A stretch of 64,000 nt of DNA from the NCBI GenBank assembly GCA_959607825.1, contig CAUHNW010000013.1:24244-88243 (forward strand), in the 5' to 3' direction. The position numbers and the translations under genes are program-made. This DNA comes from HGM13006 sp900757695 (GTDB lineage Bacteria; Bacillota; Clostridia; Oscillospirales; Oscillospiraceae). Within the stretch, counting starts at the first letter, position 1. Each line of letters opens with the position of its first letter. Positions 32,270 to 41,011 of the stretch are shown here, one piece after another. Under the pieces are notes generated by a model. The model was not told where the DNA came from. It ran no database searches and worked only from the letters and a program-made list of their open reading frames with translations.

Positions 32270-32951
32270 ATGCAAAGACCTGTGCAAATCCTATGGGAAG
32301 ATGCAGGCGCTCAGTCAGGTCAACCTGACGGTGGAGCCGGGAAAGATCGTAGGCCTGCTGGGGCCAAATGGCAGCGGCAAGACCACACTGATCAAAATGG
32401 CCAACGGCCTGATTACCTGGGACAGCGGTCAGCTGCGCATCAATGGAATGGCTCCGGGAAAGGAGACCAAGGCCATTGTTTCCTACCTGCCGGAGCGGAC
32501 GTATCTGGCGGACTGGATGAGCGTCCGGCAGCTGCTGGACTTCTTCTGTGATTTCTATCCGGATTTTCAGCGGAAGCGGGCAGAGGAGATGCTTTGTCAT
32601 TTGAACATCGATGAGACCATGCGGATTCGTCAGATGTCCAAGGGCACCCGGGAGAAGGTACAGCTGATCTTGGTTATGAGCCGGAAGGCAAAGCTCTATT
32701 TGCTGGATGAGCCCATCGGCGGGGTAGACCCGGCCACCAGAGATTATATTCTCCATACCATCATCGGCAACTACGACCCCGAAGCCTCGGTGGTGATCTC
32801 TACCCACCTGATCGCGGATGTGGAAACGGTGCTGGATCAGGTGATCTTTATCAGCCAGGGCCAGATCGTATTGCAGAAGAGTGTGGATGAAATTCGTGAG
32901 GAGCAGGGGAAATCTGTGGATCAGATGTTCCGGGAGGTATTCAAATGCTAG
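32253..32951 (+). CDS. ABC transporter ATP-binding protein
   Basis: The ATG at 32253 follows GGGGGAGAAG. 232 residues. Walker A GPNGSGKTT, Walker B LYLLDEP, and H-loop STHLIAD are present; the signature is MSKGTREKV rather than LSGGQ, as in several drug or peptide exporter ATPases of this type. It pairs with the following permease. Likely an exporter involved in envelope or antimicrobial stress, by analogy with the ytr system. Confidence 0.9.
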   Translation: MTPILECKDLCKSYGKMQALSQVNLTVEPGKIVGLLGPNGSGKTTLIKMANGLITWDSGQLRINGMAPGKETKAIVSYLPERTYLADWMSVRQLLDFFCDFYPDFQRKRAEEMLCHLNIDETMRIRQMSKGTREKVQLILVMSRKAKLYLLDEPIGGVDPATRDYILHTIIGNYDPEASVVISTHLIADVETVLDQVIFISQGQIVLQKSVDEIREEQGKSVDQMFREVFKC

Positions 32952-33763
32952 GAAAATTGTTAAAGCATGAGTTCCGTGCCACGGCGCGGATCATGTGGGT
33001 GCTCTATGCGGCCATTCTGGTGCTCAGTGTGGGCATGCACTTCGCCATTCGCTATATGCAGGGCAGCCAAACCTATCTGACCCTGCGGATCCTGTCCACC
33101 ATTGTGGCCGCCTTCTGGGTGCTGGCGCTGATCTTCTGCGTGGTGATGACCCTGGTACTGATGGTACAGCGATTTCATAAAAATCTGCTCACCGACGAGG
33201 GGTATTTGATGTTTACCCTGCCGGTGAGCGTCCATGAGCTGGTCTTCTCCAAGATCATCGTGTCTGTGGTCTGGTTCCTGCTTACCGGTCTGGTGGTGGG
33301 GCTGGGCATTGGTCTTGCGGTGCTGGACAGCGAATTCCTACAGATGTGCGGTGAGATGATCCGTGAGATGATCCGGTATTTTGACGCAGACGCGGCAAAG
33401 CTGACCCTGCAGAGCGCCGGTATGCTGGCCGAACTGCTGCTGTTGGTCATCATAAGCGCAGCAGCAACGATGCTGCACTTCTATGCGGCGATGTCGCTGG
33501 GCTATGGATTTACGGGACATAAGGCCTTGTGGTCGGTGGTATGGTTCTTTCTCATCAGCTTTGTGCTCCAGATGATCGGCATGACCCTGATGATGGCTAC
33601 CGGTGATTCAATGTTTTCATGGCTTTTCGGAAGCGATAGCCTCAGCGCTGTGCAGGTATGGAATCTGAGCGTGCTGGGTGCGGCGGCAGTCAATCTGATC
33701 GTTGCGGGGGCGCTCTATGTGGTGACTTGGCTGAACCTGAAAAAACGGCTGAATCTGGCATAA
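32945..33763 (+). CDS. ABC transporter permease
   Basis: 272 residues with six predicted membrane segments; the start overlaps the ATPase end by seven bases. The N-terminus MLGKLLKHEFRATAR is typical of ABC-2 type permeases that lack a fused ATPase. Substrate unknown. Confidence 0.85.
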   Translation: MLGKLLKHEFRATARIMWVLYAAILVLSVGMHFAIRYMQGSQTYLTLRILSTIVAAFWVLALIFCVVMTLVLMVQRFHKNLLTDEGYLMFTLPVSVHELVFSKIIVSVVWFLLTGLVVGLGIGLAVLDSEFLQMCGEMIREMIRYFDADAAKLTLQSAGMLAELLLLVIISAAATMLHFYAAMSLGYGFTGHKALWSVVWFFLISFVLQMIGMTLMMATGDSMFSWLFGSDSLSAVQVWNLSVLGAAAVNLIVAGALYVVTWLNLKKRLNLA

Positions 33764-33774
33764 CAGAATAAAGA

Positions 33775-33812
33775 ATGCCCTCTGCACCGGCGTGGAACGG
33801 TGCAGGGGGCAT
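33775..33812. terminator. Terminator between permease and thioesterase-MobA gene
   Basis: A 15-base stem with one G-T pair (33775-33789 with 33798-33812), between convergent genes. Confidence 0.75.
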
Positions 33813-33819
33813 TTGCGGA

Positions 33820-34809
33820 TCAAAGCTCGGTCAGAAGCTGATTTAGTTCATCGGGGGTGTTGACATTCCGTACCCAATCCTGATTGGGCAGGGGCACCGT
33901 GGTGGTGCGCATAGAGGAAAGCAGACTGGACATGCGGTTTTCACCCTGGGCCAGCAGCTGGTCGATCCGGGGCAGGCAGGTGCTGCGGTAGAGCCCCAGC
34001 AGCGGCTCGGGACGGCCGTCTCTGGTAAAGATGCAGGCGTCCTCACAGTGGCAGCGCTTTTTTTTCAGCAGACTTACCGCCTCCTGTCCCAGCAGCGGCA
34101 TATCCACGGCGCTGACCCAGAGCAGCTCACAGCCGGTCTCACGAAAGGCGGCCTGAAGCCCGCCCATGGGGCCTCGATCCGGCAGCTGGTCATAGACGGC
34201 CTTGGTGCCCTCCGGCAGCTGAGGCAGATGCTCCGGCTGTCCTGCGGCAATATAAATGGGGGCATGGGGCAGCATCCCGTGCCAGAAATCCACCGCACGC
34301 TGGAGCATGGTTTTCCCCTGCACAGAGACTGCGGCCTTGTCACGGCCCATGCGGGTGGAGCGTCCGCCTGCCAAAATCAGCACGCCGGGCTGTTCCACGG
34401 CGGATAAAAGCTTTTGGTAGATCTCGGGCTTTTGAGACATATCCAGTGATTTCATATCCGGGCCTGTCCAGATGTGAAAGGAAGTGGCGGTGGCCACAGG
34501 CCGGGGACTGCCGTCCTGATAGACGGCGTAGCGAAGCTCCAGCTTTTTCCCCTGACAGAGCGTGCAGGCGGTGCGGACGGTGACGTGGCCGGGATAGCGC
34601 ACCGGAGCGGCATATTGCAGGTTGAGATTGACCATGGGCGGGTTGATGCCCTCCTTGTTCATGGCCTCGTAGGGATAGCCCACTGCGGAAAAAAAGTCCA
34701 TTCGGGCGATTTCATACCAAATGGGGTAGACGGCATGGTGTACGATCCCCATGGGATCGCAGTCCGGATAGCGGACGTCAATATGGGATTCAGACAGCAA
34801 GGAGACCAT
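33820..34809 (-). CDS. Fusion of 4HBT-type thioesterase with MobA-type nucleotidyltransferase
   Basis: 329 residues in one uninterrupted frame. Residues about 1-135 are a hotdog acyl-CoA thioesterase of the YbgC/FcbC type (DVRYPDCDPMGIVHHAVYPIWYE holds the catalytic Asp). Residues about 140-329 are a MobA-like transferase with LAGGRSTRMGRDK and the Mg-binding SAVDMPLL. The MobA part should make molybdopterin guanine dinucleotide, needed by the transhydroxylase. The reason for joining it to a thioesterase is unknown. The ATG at 34809 abuts AAAGG; a TTG at 34800 has better spacing. Confidence 0.85.
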   Translation of the reverse strand: MVSLLSESHIDVRYPDCDPMGIVHHAVYPIWYEIARMDFFSAVGYPYEAMNKEGINPPMVNLNLQYAAPVRYPGHVTVRTACTLCQGKKLELRYAVYQDGSPRPVATATSFHIWTGPDMKSLDMSQKPEIYQKLLSAVEQPGVLILAGGRSTRMGRDKAAVSVQGKTMLQRAVDFWHGMLPHAPIYIAAGQPEHLPQLPEGTKAVYDQLPDRGPMGGLQAAFRETGCELLWVSAVDMPLLGQEAVSLLKKKRCHCEDACIFTRDGRPEPLLGLYRSTCLPRIDQLLAQGENRMSSLLSSMRTTTVPLPNQDWVRNVNTPDELNQLLTEL

Positions 34810-34862
34810 CCTTTCAGAATAAAATACGGGCTGCCGCAGGTTTTGCGGCAGCCATTGTGCGG

Positions 34863-35255
34863 TTATTGATATTTCTCCATGAGCTCCGGCCTGTTTTTCA
34901 GAACATGAGCCTTGATGGCCGCAAAGCTCTCGGCACTGATCACATGCTCGATCCGGCAGGCATCCTCAGCGGCCACCTCGGGATCCACGCCCAGCGCAGT
35001 GAGCAGATCGGTGATCAGGGTGTGGCGCTCATAGATCTTATCGGCGATCTCCTGACCGGCGGGGAGCAGAGAGATGGAGCCTTCGGGGCTGACGGTAATA
35101 TAGCCGTTTTCCCGAAGATTTTTCATGGCAACGCTGACGCTGGGCTTGGAGAAGCCAAGCTCGTTGGCGATGTCAATGGAGCGGACGGTACCCTTTTGAT
35201 TGTGGAGCACCAGAATCGTTTCCAGATAGTTTTCGGCAGATTCATGAATTTTCAA
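34863..35255 (-). CDS. DtxR/MntR-family metal-dependent regulator
   Basis: The start is taken as TTG 35255 (MKIHESAENYLETIL), which follows GGTGA by five bases and restores the usual family N-terminus; GTG at 35267 is the alternative. 130 residues. The helix-turn-helix is at SIDIANELGFSKPSVSVAMK, and the dimerisation domain includes HTLITDLLTALGVDPEVAAEDACRIEH (cited in part), with Cys/Glu/His ligand positions of the family. It probably represses Mn or Fe uptake genes located elsewhere. Confidence 0.88.
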   Translation of the reverse strand: MKIHESAENYLETILVLHNQKGTVRSIDIANELGFSKPSVSVAMKNLRENGYITVSPEGSISLLPAGQEIADKIYERHTLITDLLTALGVDPEVAAEDACRIEHVISAESFAAIKAHVLKNRPELMEKYQ

Positions 35256-35303
35256 TCGAGTCACCACTTTTCATTGCGTAGACGAATATACGAATTGTTA
35301 AAT

Positions 35304-35333
35304 ATTATAGCATGAAATCGTATGGTATTGCAA
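35304..35333 (-). promoter_or_regulatory. Promoter of DtxR-family gene
   Basis: Minus strand TTGCAA (35333-35328), 18 bp, TATAAT (35309-35304). ATACGA and TCGTAT halves flank the -10 at a distance (35288-35322), a possible operator. Confidence 0.55.
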
Positions 35334-35365
35334 GAGCTTTATCGTCAAAAACAGTTAGAAATAAC

Positions 35366-36421
35366 TTACTGTCCGAAGGCAGCCTGAAAGGCGTCTGCAA
35401 AGGGATAGCGGAACACGCCCTTTTCGGTGACGATGCCGGAGATCAGCTCAGCAGGGGTCACGTCAAAGGCGGGGTTATAGCACTTGACGCCGGCGGGAGC
35501 CTGAGACTGGGCGTAGAACTTGGAGCGGATCTCATCCCCGTCCCGTTCCTCAATGACGATGTCCCTTCCGCTGGGGCAGGAGAAATCAATGGTGGAGGAG
35601 GGGCCGAGGACATACACGGGGATGCCGTAGTGATGGGCCAGAATGGCAACGCCGCTGGTGCCGATCTTGTTGGCGGTGTCGCCGTTGGCGGCGATCCGGT
35701 CGCAGCCCACAAGGCAGGCGTCGATCTTGCCCTGTGCCATCACCAGAGAGGCCATGTTGTCGCAGATCAGGGTCACATCCACACCGGCTTCGTACAGCTC
35801 ATAGGCGGTGAGCCGGGCGCCCTGCAGCAGAGGACGGGTTTCGTCGGAGTAGACGTGGAAGCCATAGCCCTGCTGCTGCCCCAGCAGGATAGGGCCGAGG
35901 GCGGTGCCGTGGACCGAGGTGGCAAGGGGCCCGGCATTGCAGTGGGTCAGCAGGCCGAAGCCGGGCTTCAGGAGAGAAAGACCGTTTTGGGAGATCTTCA
36001 GGTTCATCTGGATGTCTTCCTCCTGAATGCGAATGGCCTCCTGCCGCAGGGCGTCCAGCAGCTGAGGCCGGGACTCGTCATGGTGAAGCCGGGCAGTGCG
36101 GAGCATCCGCGTCAAAGCCCAGCTGAGGTTCACTGCGGTGGGGCGGCTTTGCTCCAGATATTCGGCCTCTTTTTGCAGAGCGGCGTAGAAATGGGAAAAG
36201 TCCGGTGCGGGGATGCTTCTTGCCAGTACATACAGGGCGTAGCCTGCAAAGATGCCGATGGCAGGGGCGCCCCGAACCCGCAGGGAGAAGATGGCTTCAT
36301 AGAGCTCGTCCCGGCTTTTTAATCGGATCAGTTTTTTCTCGCCCGGCAGCAGGGTCTGGTCGATGATCTCCAGAGCGTCCTCCGCTGGGGTCAGATGGAC
36401 ATTTTCGGCAAGCTGTTTCAT
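35366..36421 (-). CDS. mtnA: S-methyl-5-thioribose-1-phosphate isomerase
   Basis: The ATG at 36421 follows GGGAG; upstream in-frame sequence covers the promoter. 351 residues, standard for MtnA. Motifs: RVRGAPAIGIFAGYAL, THCNAGPLATSVHGTALG (catalytic Cys), GCDRIAANGDTANKIGT (catalytic Asp). It converts 5-methylthioribose-1-phosphate to the ribulose form in methionine salvage. No other salvage genes are nearby, so it may serve a shunt, or the rest may lie elsewhere. Confidence 0.93.
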   Translation of the reverse strand: MKQLAENVHLTPAEDALEIIDQTLLPGEKKLIRLKSRDELYEAIFSLRVRGAPAIGIFAGYALYVLARSIPAPDFSHFYAALQKEAEYLEQSRPTAVNLSWALTRMLRTARLHHDESRPQLLDALRQEAIRIQEEDIQMNLKISQNGLSLLKPGFGLLTHCNAGPLATSVHGTALGPILLGQQQGYGFHVYSDETRPLLQGARLTAYELYEAGVDVTLICDNMASLVMAQGKIDACLVGCDRIAANGDTANKIGTSGVAILAHHYGIPVYVLGPSSTIDFSCPSGRDIVIEERDGDEIRSKFYAQSQAPAGVKCYNPAFDVTPAELISGIVTEKGVFRYPFADAFQAAFGQ

Positions 36422-36451
36422 GGGGCATATCTCCCTTCTTTGATTCCTTCC

Positions 36452-36480
36452 AGTATAATACGGAAAAAGAAATCCTGCAA
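36452..36480 (-). promoter_or_regulatory. Promoter of mtnA
   Basis: Minus strand TTGCAG (36480-36475), 17 bp, TATACT (36457-36452). Confidence 0.6.
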
Positions 36481-36496
36481 GGAAAATAAAAAGTAC

Positions 36497-36525
36497 TTGA
36501 CAAACTGCGACATATTTTATATAAT
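36497..36525 (+). promoter_or_regulatory. Promoter of tRNA-Leu
   Basis: TTGACA (36497-36502), 17 bp, TATAAT (36520-36525), a perfect consensus. Confidence 0.85.
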
Positions 36526-36543
36526 AACCGAGCAATTTGAAAT

Positions 36544-36631
36544 GCGCGAGTGGTGGAATTGGCAGACTCGCTAGATTCAGGTTCTAGTGTCCATTACGGA
36601 CGTGCGGGTTCAAGTCCCGCCTCGCGCACCA
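36544..36631 (+). tRNA. tRNA-Leu (CAG)
   Basis: 88 nt including encoded CCA. The acceptor GCGCGAG pairs with CTCGCGC. The anticodon stem CTAGA/TCTAG has loop TTCAGGT, anticodon CAG. A long variable arm (GTCC-ATTAC-GGAC) marks a class II tRNA, and the T-loop GTTCAAG is present. Confidence 0.97.
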
Positions 36632-36660
36632 AGACCAGAGCGTGTGCTCTGGTCTTTTTT
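36631..36660 (+). terminator. Terminator of tRNA-Leu
   Basis: AAGACCAGAGC-GTGT-GCTCTGGTCTT followed by TTTT. A second hairpin CGCCCTGTGGC/GCCACAGGGCG lies at 36672-36703 before the convergent gene. Confidence 0.85.
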
Positions 36661-36708
36661 TATGCAGTATTCGCCCTGTGGCTTCCGTGGAGGCCACAGG
36701 GCGTTTTG

Positions 36709-37803
36709 CTATTTTGTGGTCTGTTCCAGCTCCCGCAGGGTTTCCGGGTCATCGGCGTCCTGAAGCTCATGAGGATCGGCAGCCGGGAGAAGGCGCACCA
36801 GCTCCGGGTGGCGGCGGATCACATATCCGCCGCCTGTTCCGTCCGGAAGGGTCAAAAGCGCAGGAAACAGAGCGGCAGGGAACAGAACCGGAGCGCCGGG
36901 GCTTCCGCCTGCGGCGGGACGCCAGATGTACCGGGAGCCATTGACCGCAGAAAGGGCCAGTGCGGCTACCGTTTCCTGCCGCAGCAGGGGCTGATCCCCC
37001 GGGCAGAACAGGCAGCCGGAGATATCCTCCATGGCCGAAAGGCCCAGACGGATCGTATCACTGCGGAGCGGAAGCCGGTGGAGCAATACGTCAATGCCCA
37101 GTTCATGGCAAAGGGCGGCAACGTCCTCATGACGGGTCACCACCAGACGGCGGGAAAAGATCCCTTCTGTGGCATAAATAGCGCTTGCAATCATGGGCTG
37201 ACCCAGAAAGTCGGCCATGAGCTTATTGCCTCCAAAGCGCCGCCCCATGCCAGATGCCATGATGACGCAGCCAAGCTTGCCATAAGGGGCGTCCAGATCC
37301 ACAAGGAATACATCCTCCCGGCGGCATAGCCCTGTGAGGAAGGGGAGGGGCTGCTTGCGCACCACGGCAGCTACCTGCTTTTTCTCCAGCAGAGCCCCAA
37401 TGGCCTGCTGATATTCCGGACATGACGATTCCAGATAGCCGATCTCATCGATGGAGACCCAGGGGCCTTCCGCTTGCCCAAGCCGTTCCAGCGCAGGAAC
37501 ACCAACGGTCAAAAAAGCATCGGGGCAGGGGTTCATGCGGTTCTCGTGCCCGGGCGCATTGGGGTCAAAGCGCCCCACCTGCACGGTGACGCCGGTGGCA
37601 GATTCCGTAAGATAGACGGCCTCCCGGGGAACGGCATGGGTGGTGATGCCCGAAACCGGGGTGGGAAACAGCGCATGGAGCAGCGTGGTCTTTCCGGCCC
37701 CCCGGGTGCCGGTGAGGATCAGATGGCGCTTACCGCTGCTCCGGAAAGCTTGCCAGATACAGCTGGCGGTTGGCCTGAATACAGGCGTCTCGGTAGGCTT
37801 CAT
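36709..37803 (-). CDS. Fusion of P-loop NTPase with MocA-type cytidylyltransferase
   Basis: 364 residues. Residues about 1-175 are a P-loop NTPase of the THEP1/MobB-like type (Walker A GTRGAGKTTLL; SIDEIGYLE). Residues about 180-364 are a MocA-like nucleotidyltransferase (MASGMGRRFGGNK, FCPGDQPLL). MocA makes molybdopterin cytosine dinucleotide for xanthine-oxidase-family enzymes, and such an enzyme is encoded divergently upstream of this operon. The P-loop part may load or sense the cofactor. The start overlaps ModE by 74 nt, so the true start could be later. Confidence 0.85.
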   Translation of the reverse strand: MKPTETPVFRPTASCIWQAFRSSGKRHLILTGTRGAGKTTLLHALFPTPVSGITTHAVPREAVYLTESATGVTVQVGRFDPNAPGHENRMNPCPDAFLTVGVPALERLGQAEGPWVSIDEIGYLESSCPEYQQAIGALLEKKQVAAVVRKQPLPFLTGLCRREDVFLVDLDAPYGKLGCVIMASGMGRRFGGNKLMADFLGQPMIASAIYATEGIFSRRLVVTRHEDVAALCHELGIDVLLHRLPLRSDTIRLGLSAMEDISGCLFCPGDQPLLRQETVAALALSAVNGSRYIWRPAAGGSPGAPVLFPAALFPALLTLPDGTGGGYVIRRHPELVRLLPAADPHELQDADDPETLRELEQTTK

Positions 37804-38071
37804 AGCGGCTCAGCCACTCCTTTCCCTTTGGTGTCAGCCGACTTCCGCCGCCGTCCCTGCCGCCGGTGCTGCGGGTGGTCAGGGGATAGCCCAGTACGGC
37901 CTCTGCGTGCTGTAGGAGACGGAGCGCCTTGCTGTAGGACATCTCCATGGTCAGGGCTGCGGCGCGGAGAGAACCGGTTTCCTCCACAAGACGCAGAAGA
38001 CGGGCGGGGCCTTCTCCAAAAAACTTCTCGCCATTGTCGTCATAAAATATGATCTTTGTGACTGCTTTCAT
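37730..38071 (-). CDS. ModE-type winged-helix molybdenum regulator
   Basis: 113 residues: the DNA-binding domain only (LLRLVEETGSLRAAALTMEMSYSKA, then GGRDGGGSRLTPKG), with no molybdate-binding MOP domains. Short ModE homologues of this sort occur in many anaerobes. It is in the operon of an ABC importer whose promoter carries a ModE-like operator. How it senses molybdate without MOP domains is not evident from the sequence. Confidence 0.87.
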   Translation of the reverse strand: MKAVTKIIFYDDNGEKFFGEGPARLLRLVEETGSLRAAALTMEMSYSKALRLLQHAEAVLGYPLTTRSTGGRDGGGSRLTPKGKEWLSRYEAYRDACIQANRQLYLASFPEQR

Positions 38072-38862
38072 AAGGTTTCCTCCGGCAGCATGACCAGCTG
38101 GCGCCTGCCGCTTGGGTCAGTGACCGCCTGTAAATGGATCTTTCCGTAGATCTGTGCCAGAAGGGCCTGGGTGTTTGGAAGCGGATCTTCCCGGGGGCGT
38201 ATTGTTCCCAGCACCTGCCCGTGCGAAATGAGAAGAAGCCGCTGGCAGCCGTTCAGGGCCAGCATGGGATCGTGGAGGGTCAATAGGACGCCCCGCTGCT
38301 CTGCCTCAACCCAGCGCCGCAGGATGCCGAGCATCTGATAGCGGAAGTGGAAATCCAGAGCGCTTTCCGGCTCGTCCAGCAGCAGAAGATTGGCGGGGGC
38401 AGAGAGCGTCCGGGCAAGGATGCACAGCTGCTTCTGCCCCTCGCTGAGCTTTTGATAGTTTTCCTGCGCCCGGCCCGCAAGCCCAACCAGTGCCAGCGCC
38501 TTTTCGGCGGCTGCTTTCATGGCGGTGCCGGGACGCTCCAACAGCCCCAGCTGGGGATTGAAGCCCATGAGCACCACGTCCATCAGAGAGATATCCATGG
38601 AGATGCCGCTGCGCTGGGGGATATAGCGCACCAGACTGGAGAGCTTCCGGGGACTCAGCGCTTCCAGAGAATGCCCCAGAAGCGTGCAGCTTCCGGCGTG
38701 GGGGAGAATGCCGCAGATGGCCTTGAGCAGGGTGGTTTTCCCGCAGCCGTTGGCGCCCAGAATCCCTGTGATGGTACCGGCCTCCAGAGAAAAGGAGATG
38801 TCCGTCAGGATCTGATGCCGGTCGTACCCGGCGGAAATGCCTGCGGCAGAAAAGAAACTCAT
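38068..38862 (-). CDS. ABC importer ATPase (BtuD/FecE/MolC type)
   Basis: The ATG at 38862 follows AAGGAGG. 264 residues. Walker A GANGCGKTTL, signature LSEGQKQL, Walker B LLLLDEPESALD, H-loop LTLHD. It energises the BtuC-type permease. The family transports B12, iron chelates or, in the MolABC group, molybdate and tungstate. It overlaps both neighbours by four bases. Confidence 0.9.
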   Translation of the reverse strand: MSFFSAAGISAGYDRHQILTDISFSLEAGTITGILGANGCGKTTLLKAICGILPHAGSCTLLGHSLEALSPRKLSSLVRYIPQRSGISMDISLMDVVLMGFNPQLGLLERPGTAMKAAAEKALALVGLAGRAQENYQKLSEGQKQLCILARTLSAPANLLLLDEPESALDFHFRYQMLGILRRWVEAEQRGVLLTLHDPMLALNGCQRLLLISHGQVLGTIRPREDPLPNTQALLAQIYGKIHLQAVTDPSGRRQLVMLPEETL

Positions 38863-39836
38863 AAGGACCTCCTTCCCCGTATCAGCAGAAAGATCAGAAA
38901 TGGAACGCCAAGAAGGCTTGTAAAGATGCTCACCGGAAGCTCCACAGAGGCGAGACTGCGGGCCAGAATATCCGCACCGCACAGCAGGATCGCCCCGAGG
39001 ATCCCGCCCAGCGCCATGGTGCCCGGGCGGTTATTGCCGGTGAGCAAACGGGCAATATGGGGGGCCAGCAGGCCAATAAAGCTGATGAGCCCCGTGAGAC
39101 TGACGATGCTGGAAACCACCAGAGTGGTCAGCAGCAGAATCACCAGCCGGAGCCTTCCAACGCTGACTCCCAGCAGCTGGGCCTCTCCCTCGTCCTGTGC
39201 CAGCAGGAGGATCTGGCGGTGCAGAAAGAACAGCACGACCAGACAGCTCAGGCTCAGGATCAGATTTCCGCCCATGGAATATCCGCTGATGCCGCTGAGA
39301 CTGCCCATGATCCAGTATTCAATGGAGGCCAGCTGCCGCTGGGGGTCGGCCATGAGCTTGAGGCACATGAGCACGGTCTGGGCCAGCGCATGGACGGCAA
39401 TGCCCGAGAGCACGATGGTGCTGTTTTTCCCGCTTTTGTCCAGCAGAGAGAGGGCCAGCACCATTCCCAAGGCCAGCAGTGCACCGGTAAAGGCGGAGGC
39501 GGTGACGGCGCCTGCGCCGGAAAAGAGTAAAATGCCTGCGGCAGCACCGGCACTGGCCCCGGAGCTGATGCCGATGATGTCCGGGGAGGCCAGCGGGTTG
39601 CGAAAGACCGTCTGATAGATAAACCCGGCGATTCCCAGCGCAAAGCCGCCTACCACGCCTACCAGTGTCCGGCTGAACCGAAGGGTCCAGAAGATCCGCC
39701 GCTGAAGGGGATCCCCGGAGAGCAGCCGATCCAGAGAAAGGGGGTATTTTCCGGTGATGAGGCTGACGAACACAAGGGCGGCCAAAATAGCCGCCCCTGC
39801 CACGCAGTATCGTGTTTCCTTCCGATTAACCTTCAT
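38859..39836 (-). CDS. ABC importer permease (BtuC/FecCD/MolB type)
   Basis: The ATG at 39836 gives 325 residues and overlaps the binding-protein gene by 11 nt. About ten membrane segments. RTLVGVVGGFALGIAG, NPLASPDIIGISSGA and GLISFIGLLAPHIAR are the standard FecCD landmarks. Forms the channel of the importer. Confidence 0.9.
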   Translation of the reverse strand: MKVNRKETRYCVAGAAILAALVFVSLITGKYPLSLDRLLSGDPLQRRIFWTLRFSRTLVGVVGGFALGIAGFIYQTVFRNPLASPDIIGISSGASAGAAAGILLFSGAGAVTASAFTGALLALGMVLALSLLDKSGKNSTIVLSGIAVHALAQTVLMCLKLMADPQRQLASIEYWIMGSLSGISGYSMGGNLILSLSCLVVLFFLHRQILLLAQDEGEAQLLGVSVGRLRLVILLLTTLVVSSIVSLTGLISFIGLLAPHIARLLTGNNRPGTMALGGILGAILLCGADILARSLASVELPVSIFTSLLGVPFLIFLLIRGRRSL

Positions 39837-40998
39837 GGACGGTAATGCCGTAGAAGGTCTCATAGTAGTCGTCAATTCGGCTGCTGCATTCGGCCTCGGT
39901 GACGAGGTCGGGATGCAGCACATTGGCCAGCCACAGGGAGCCCAGAATGCCGCTGGGCACCGGGCTGTCCCATGCCTCTGTGGTGCCGGGGATCTGGTAG
40001 ACGTTGCCGTTTACCACGGCCTTGCAGTCGGCAAGGTTGGCATCGGCAAGGACATCCTCCACCGTGTAGTCCGCATCGGAGGCCAGAATGATGTAGTCGG
40101 GATCCCAGGAGAGCAGCTGCTCGTAGCTGATGTCGGCCCAATAGGTGTCGGTAATCTCGGCTGCTGCATTGACGCCGCCGGCCATACGGATCATGTCGGA
40201 CTGATACATGGCGTCGCCTGCGGTGGACAGCAGGCTGGAATTTCCGGCCAGATAGACACTGGGCGTCTGTGCGCCGGAAAGGGCCTCGGAGAGGTAGCTT
40301 TCCTGCTTGGCGGTGAAGCCAAGGAGCGCCTGGGCACGATCCATGGTATTGGTGGCGGTGCCGATGAGGGTAATCATGTCATTCAGCAGGGGCTGATCCT
40401 CGGGGTTTACCAGAAGAACGTTGATGCCCAGATCCGTCAGGGTGGCGGCAGCGTCCTTCAGCTTCATGGGCAGGATCACCAGATCCGGCTCCAGCGCAGC
40501 GCAGCCTTCCAGATCAAACTCCTTGGCGGAGCCCACGCTGGGCAGCTCCAGCAGCTGGGGGGCGCTGAGCTGATAGATGGGGCGGCTGGCGGCCTTGGCC
40601 TCAATGCCCACCAGAGAATCCTGAAGCCCAAGGGCGATCAGGGCGCTGGTGGAGATGTAGTAGCCGCTGACCAGACGGGTGGGCTGGGCCTCAATGGTGA
40701 CATCACGACCGGCCTGATCGGTAACGGTAACGGGATACTCGGTGACCGGTGCGGCTTCCACTGCGGATGCCTCGGACTCCTCCATCAAAGAAGAATCTGC
40801 CGGAACAGAGGCTTCCTCCGCTGCGGCGGAGATGGAAGCTTCCTGTGCCGTTGTTTCCGGGGCGGCAGCCTCGGTCACGACGGCAGAAGCGGCGGCTTCT
40901 GCACCGGCGGTGGATACGGAGCTGCCGGAATCGGTGCAGGCCGATACGGACAGCACCACACCAAGGGCCAGCAGCAGAGAAAGAAGTTTGCGTTTCAT
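39826..40998 (-). CDS. Lipoprotein substrate-binding protein, probable molybdate/tungstate (MolA-like) importer
   Basis: 390 residues. A lipobox SVSAC follows a signal peptide, then an Ala/Glu/Ser-rich linker (about residues 22-85) and a helical-backbone binding fold of the FecB/BtuF type (YPVTVTDQAGRDVTIEAQP, LEPDLVILP). Related proteins bind B12, haem, siderophores or oxyanions. The presence of ModE, MocA and a ModE-like operator argues for molybdate or tungstate. Substrate is inference. Confidence 0.82.
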   Translation of the reverse strand: MKRKLLSLLLALGVVLSVSACTDSGSSVSTAGAEAAASAVVTEAAAPETTAQEASISAAAEEASVPADSSLMEESEASAVEAAPVTEYPVTVTDQAGRDVTIEAQPTRLVSGYYISTSALIALGLQDSLVGIEAKAASRPIYQLSAPQLLELPSVGSAKEFDLEGCAALEPDLVILPMKLKDAAATLTDLGINVLLVNPEDQPLLNDMITLIGTATNTMDRAQALLGFTAKQESYLSEALSGAQTPSVYLAGNSSLLSTAGDAMYQSDMIRMAGGVNAAAEITDTYWADISYEQLLSWDPDYIILASDADYTVEDVLADANLADCKAVVNGNVYQIPGTTEAWDSPVPSGILGSLWLANVLHPDLVTEAECSSRIDDYYETFYGITVHEG

Positions 40999-41011
40999 GT
41001 TACATGCTCCT

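Noticed and set aside
33820..34809. Thioesterase-MobA fusion as a frameshift or assembly artefact.
   Set aside because: Both domains are in the same uninterrupted frame with a natural linker and no stop or frame change. Still, only read data can exclude an error.
38068..40998. Annotation of the ABC importer as an iron-siderophore or cobalamin system.
   Set aside because: Not excluded by family, but the operon also encodes ModE and MocA and its promoter has a ModE-like site, so molybdate or tungstate is favoured.
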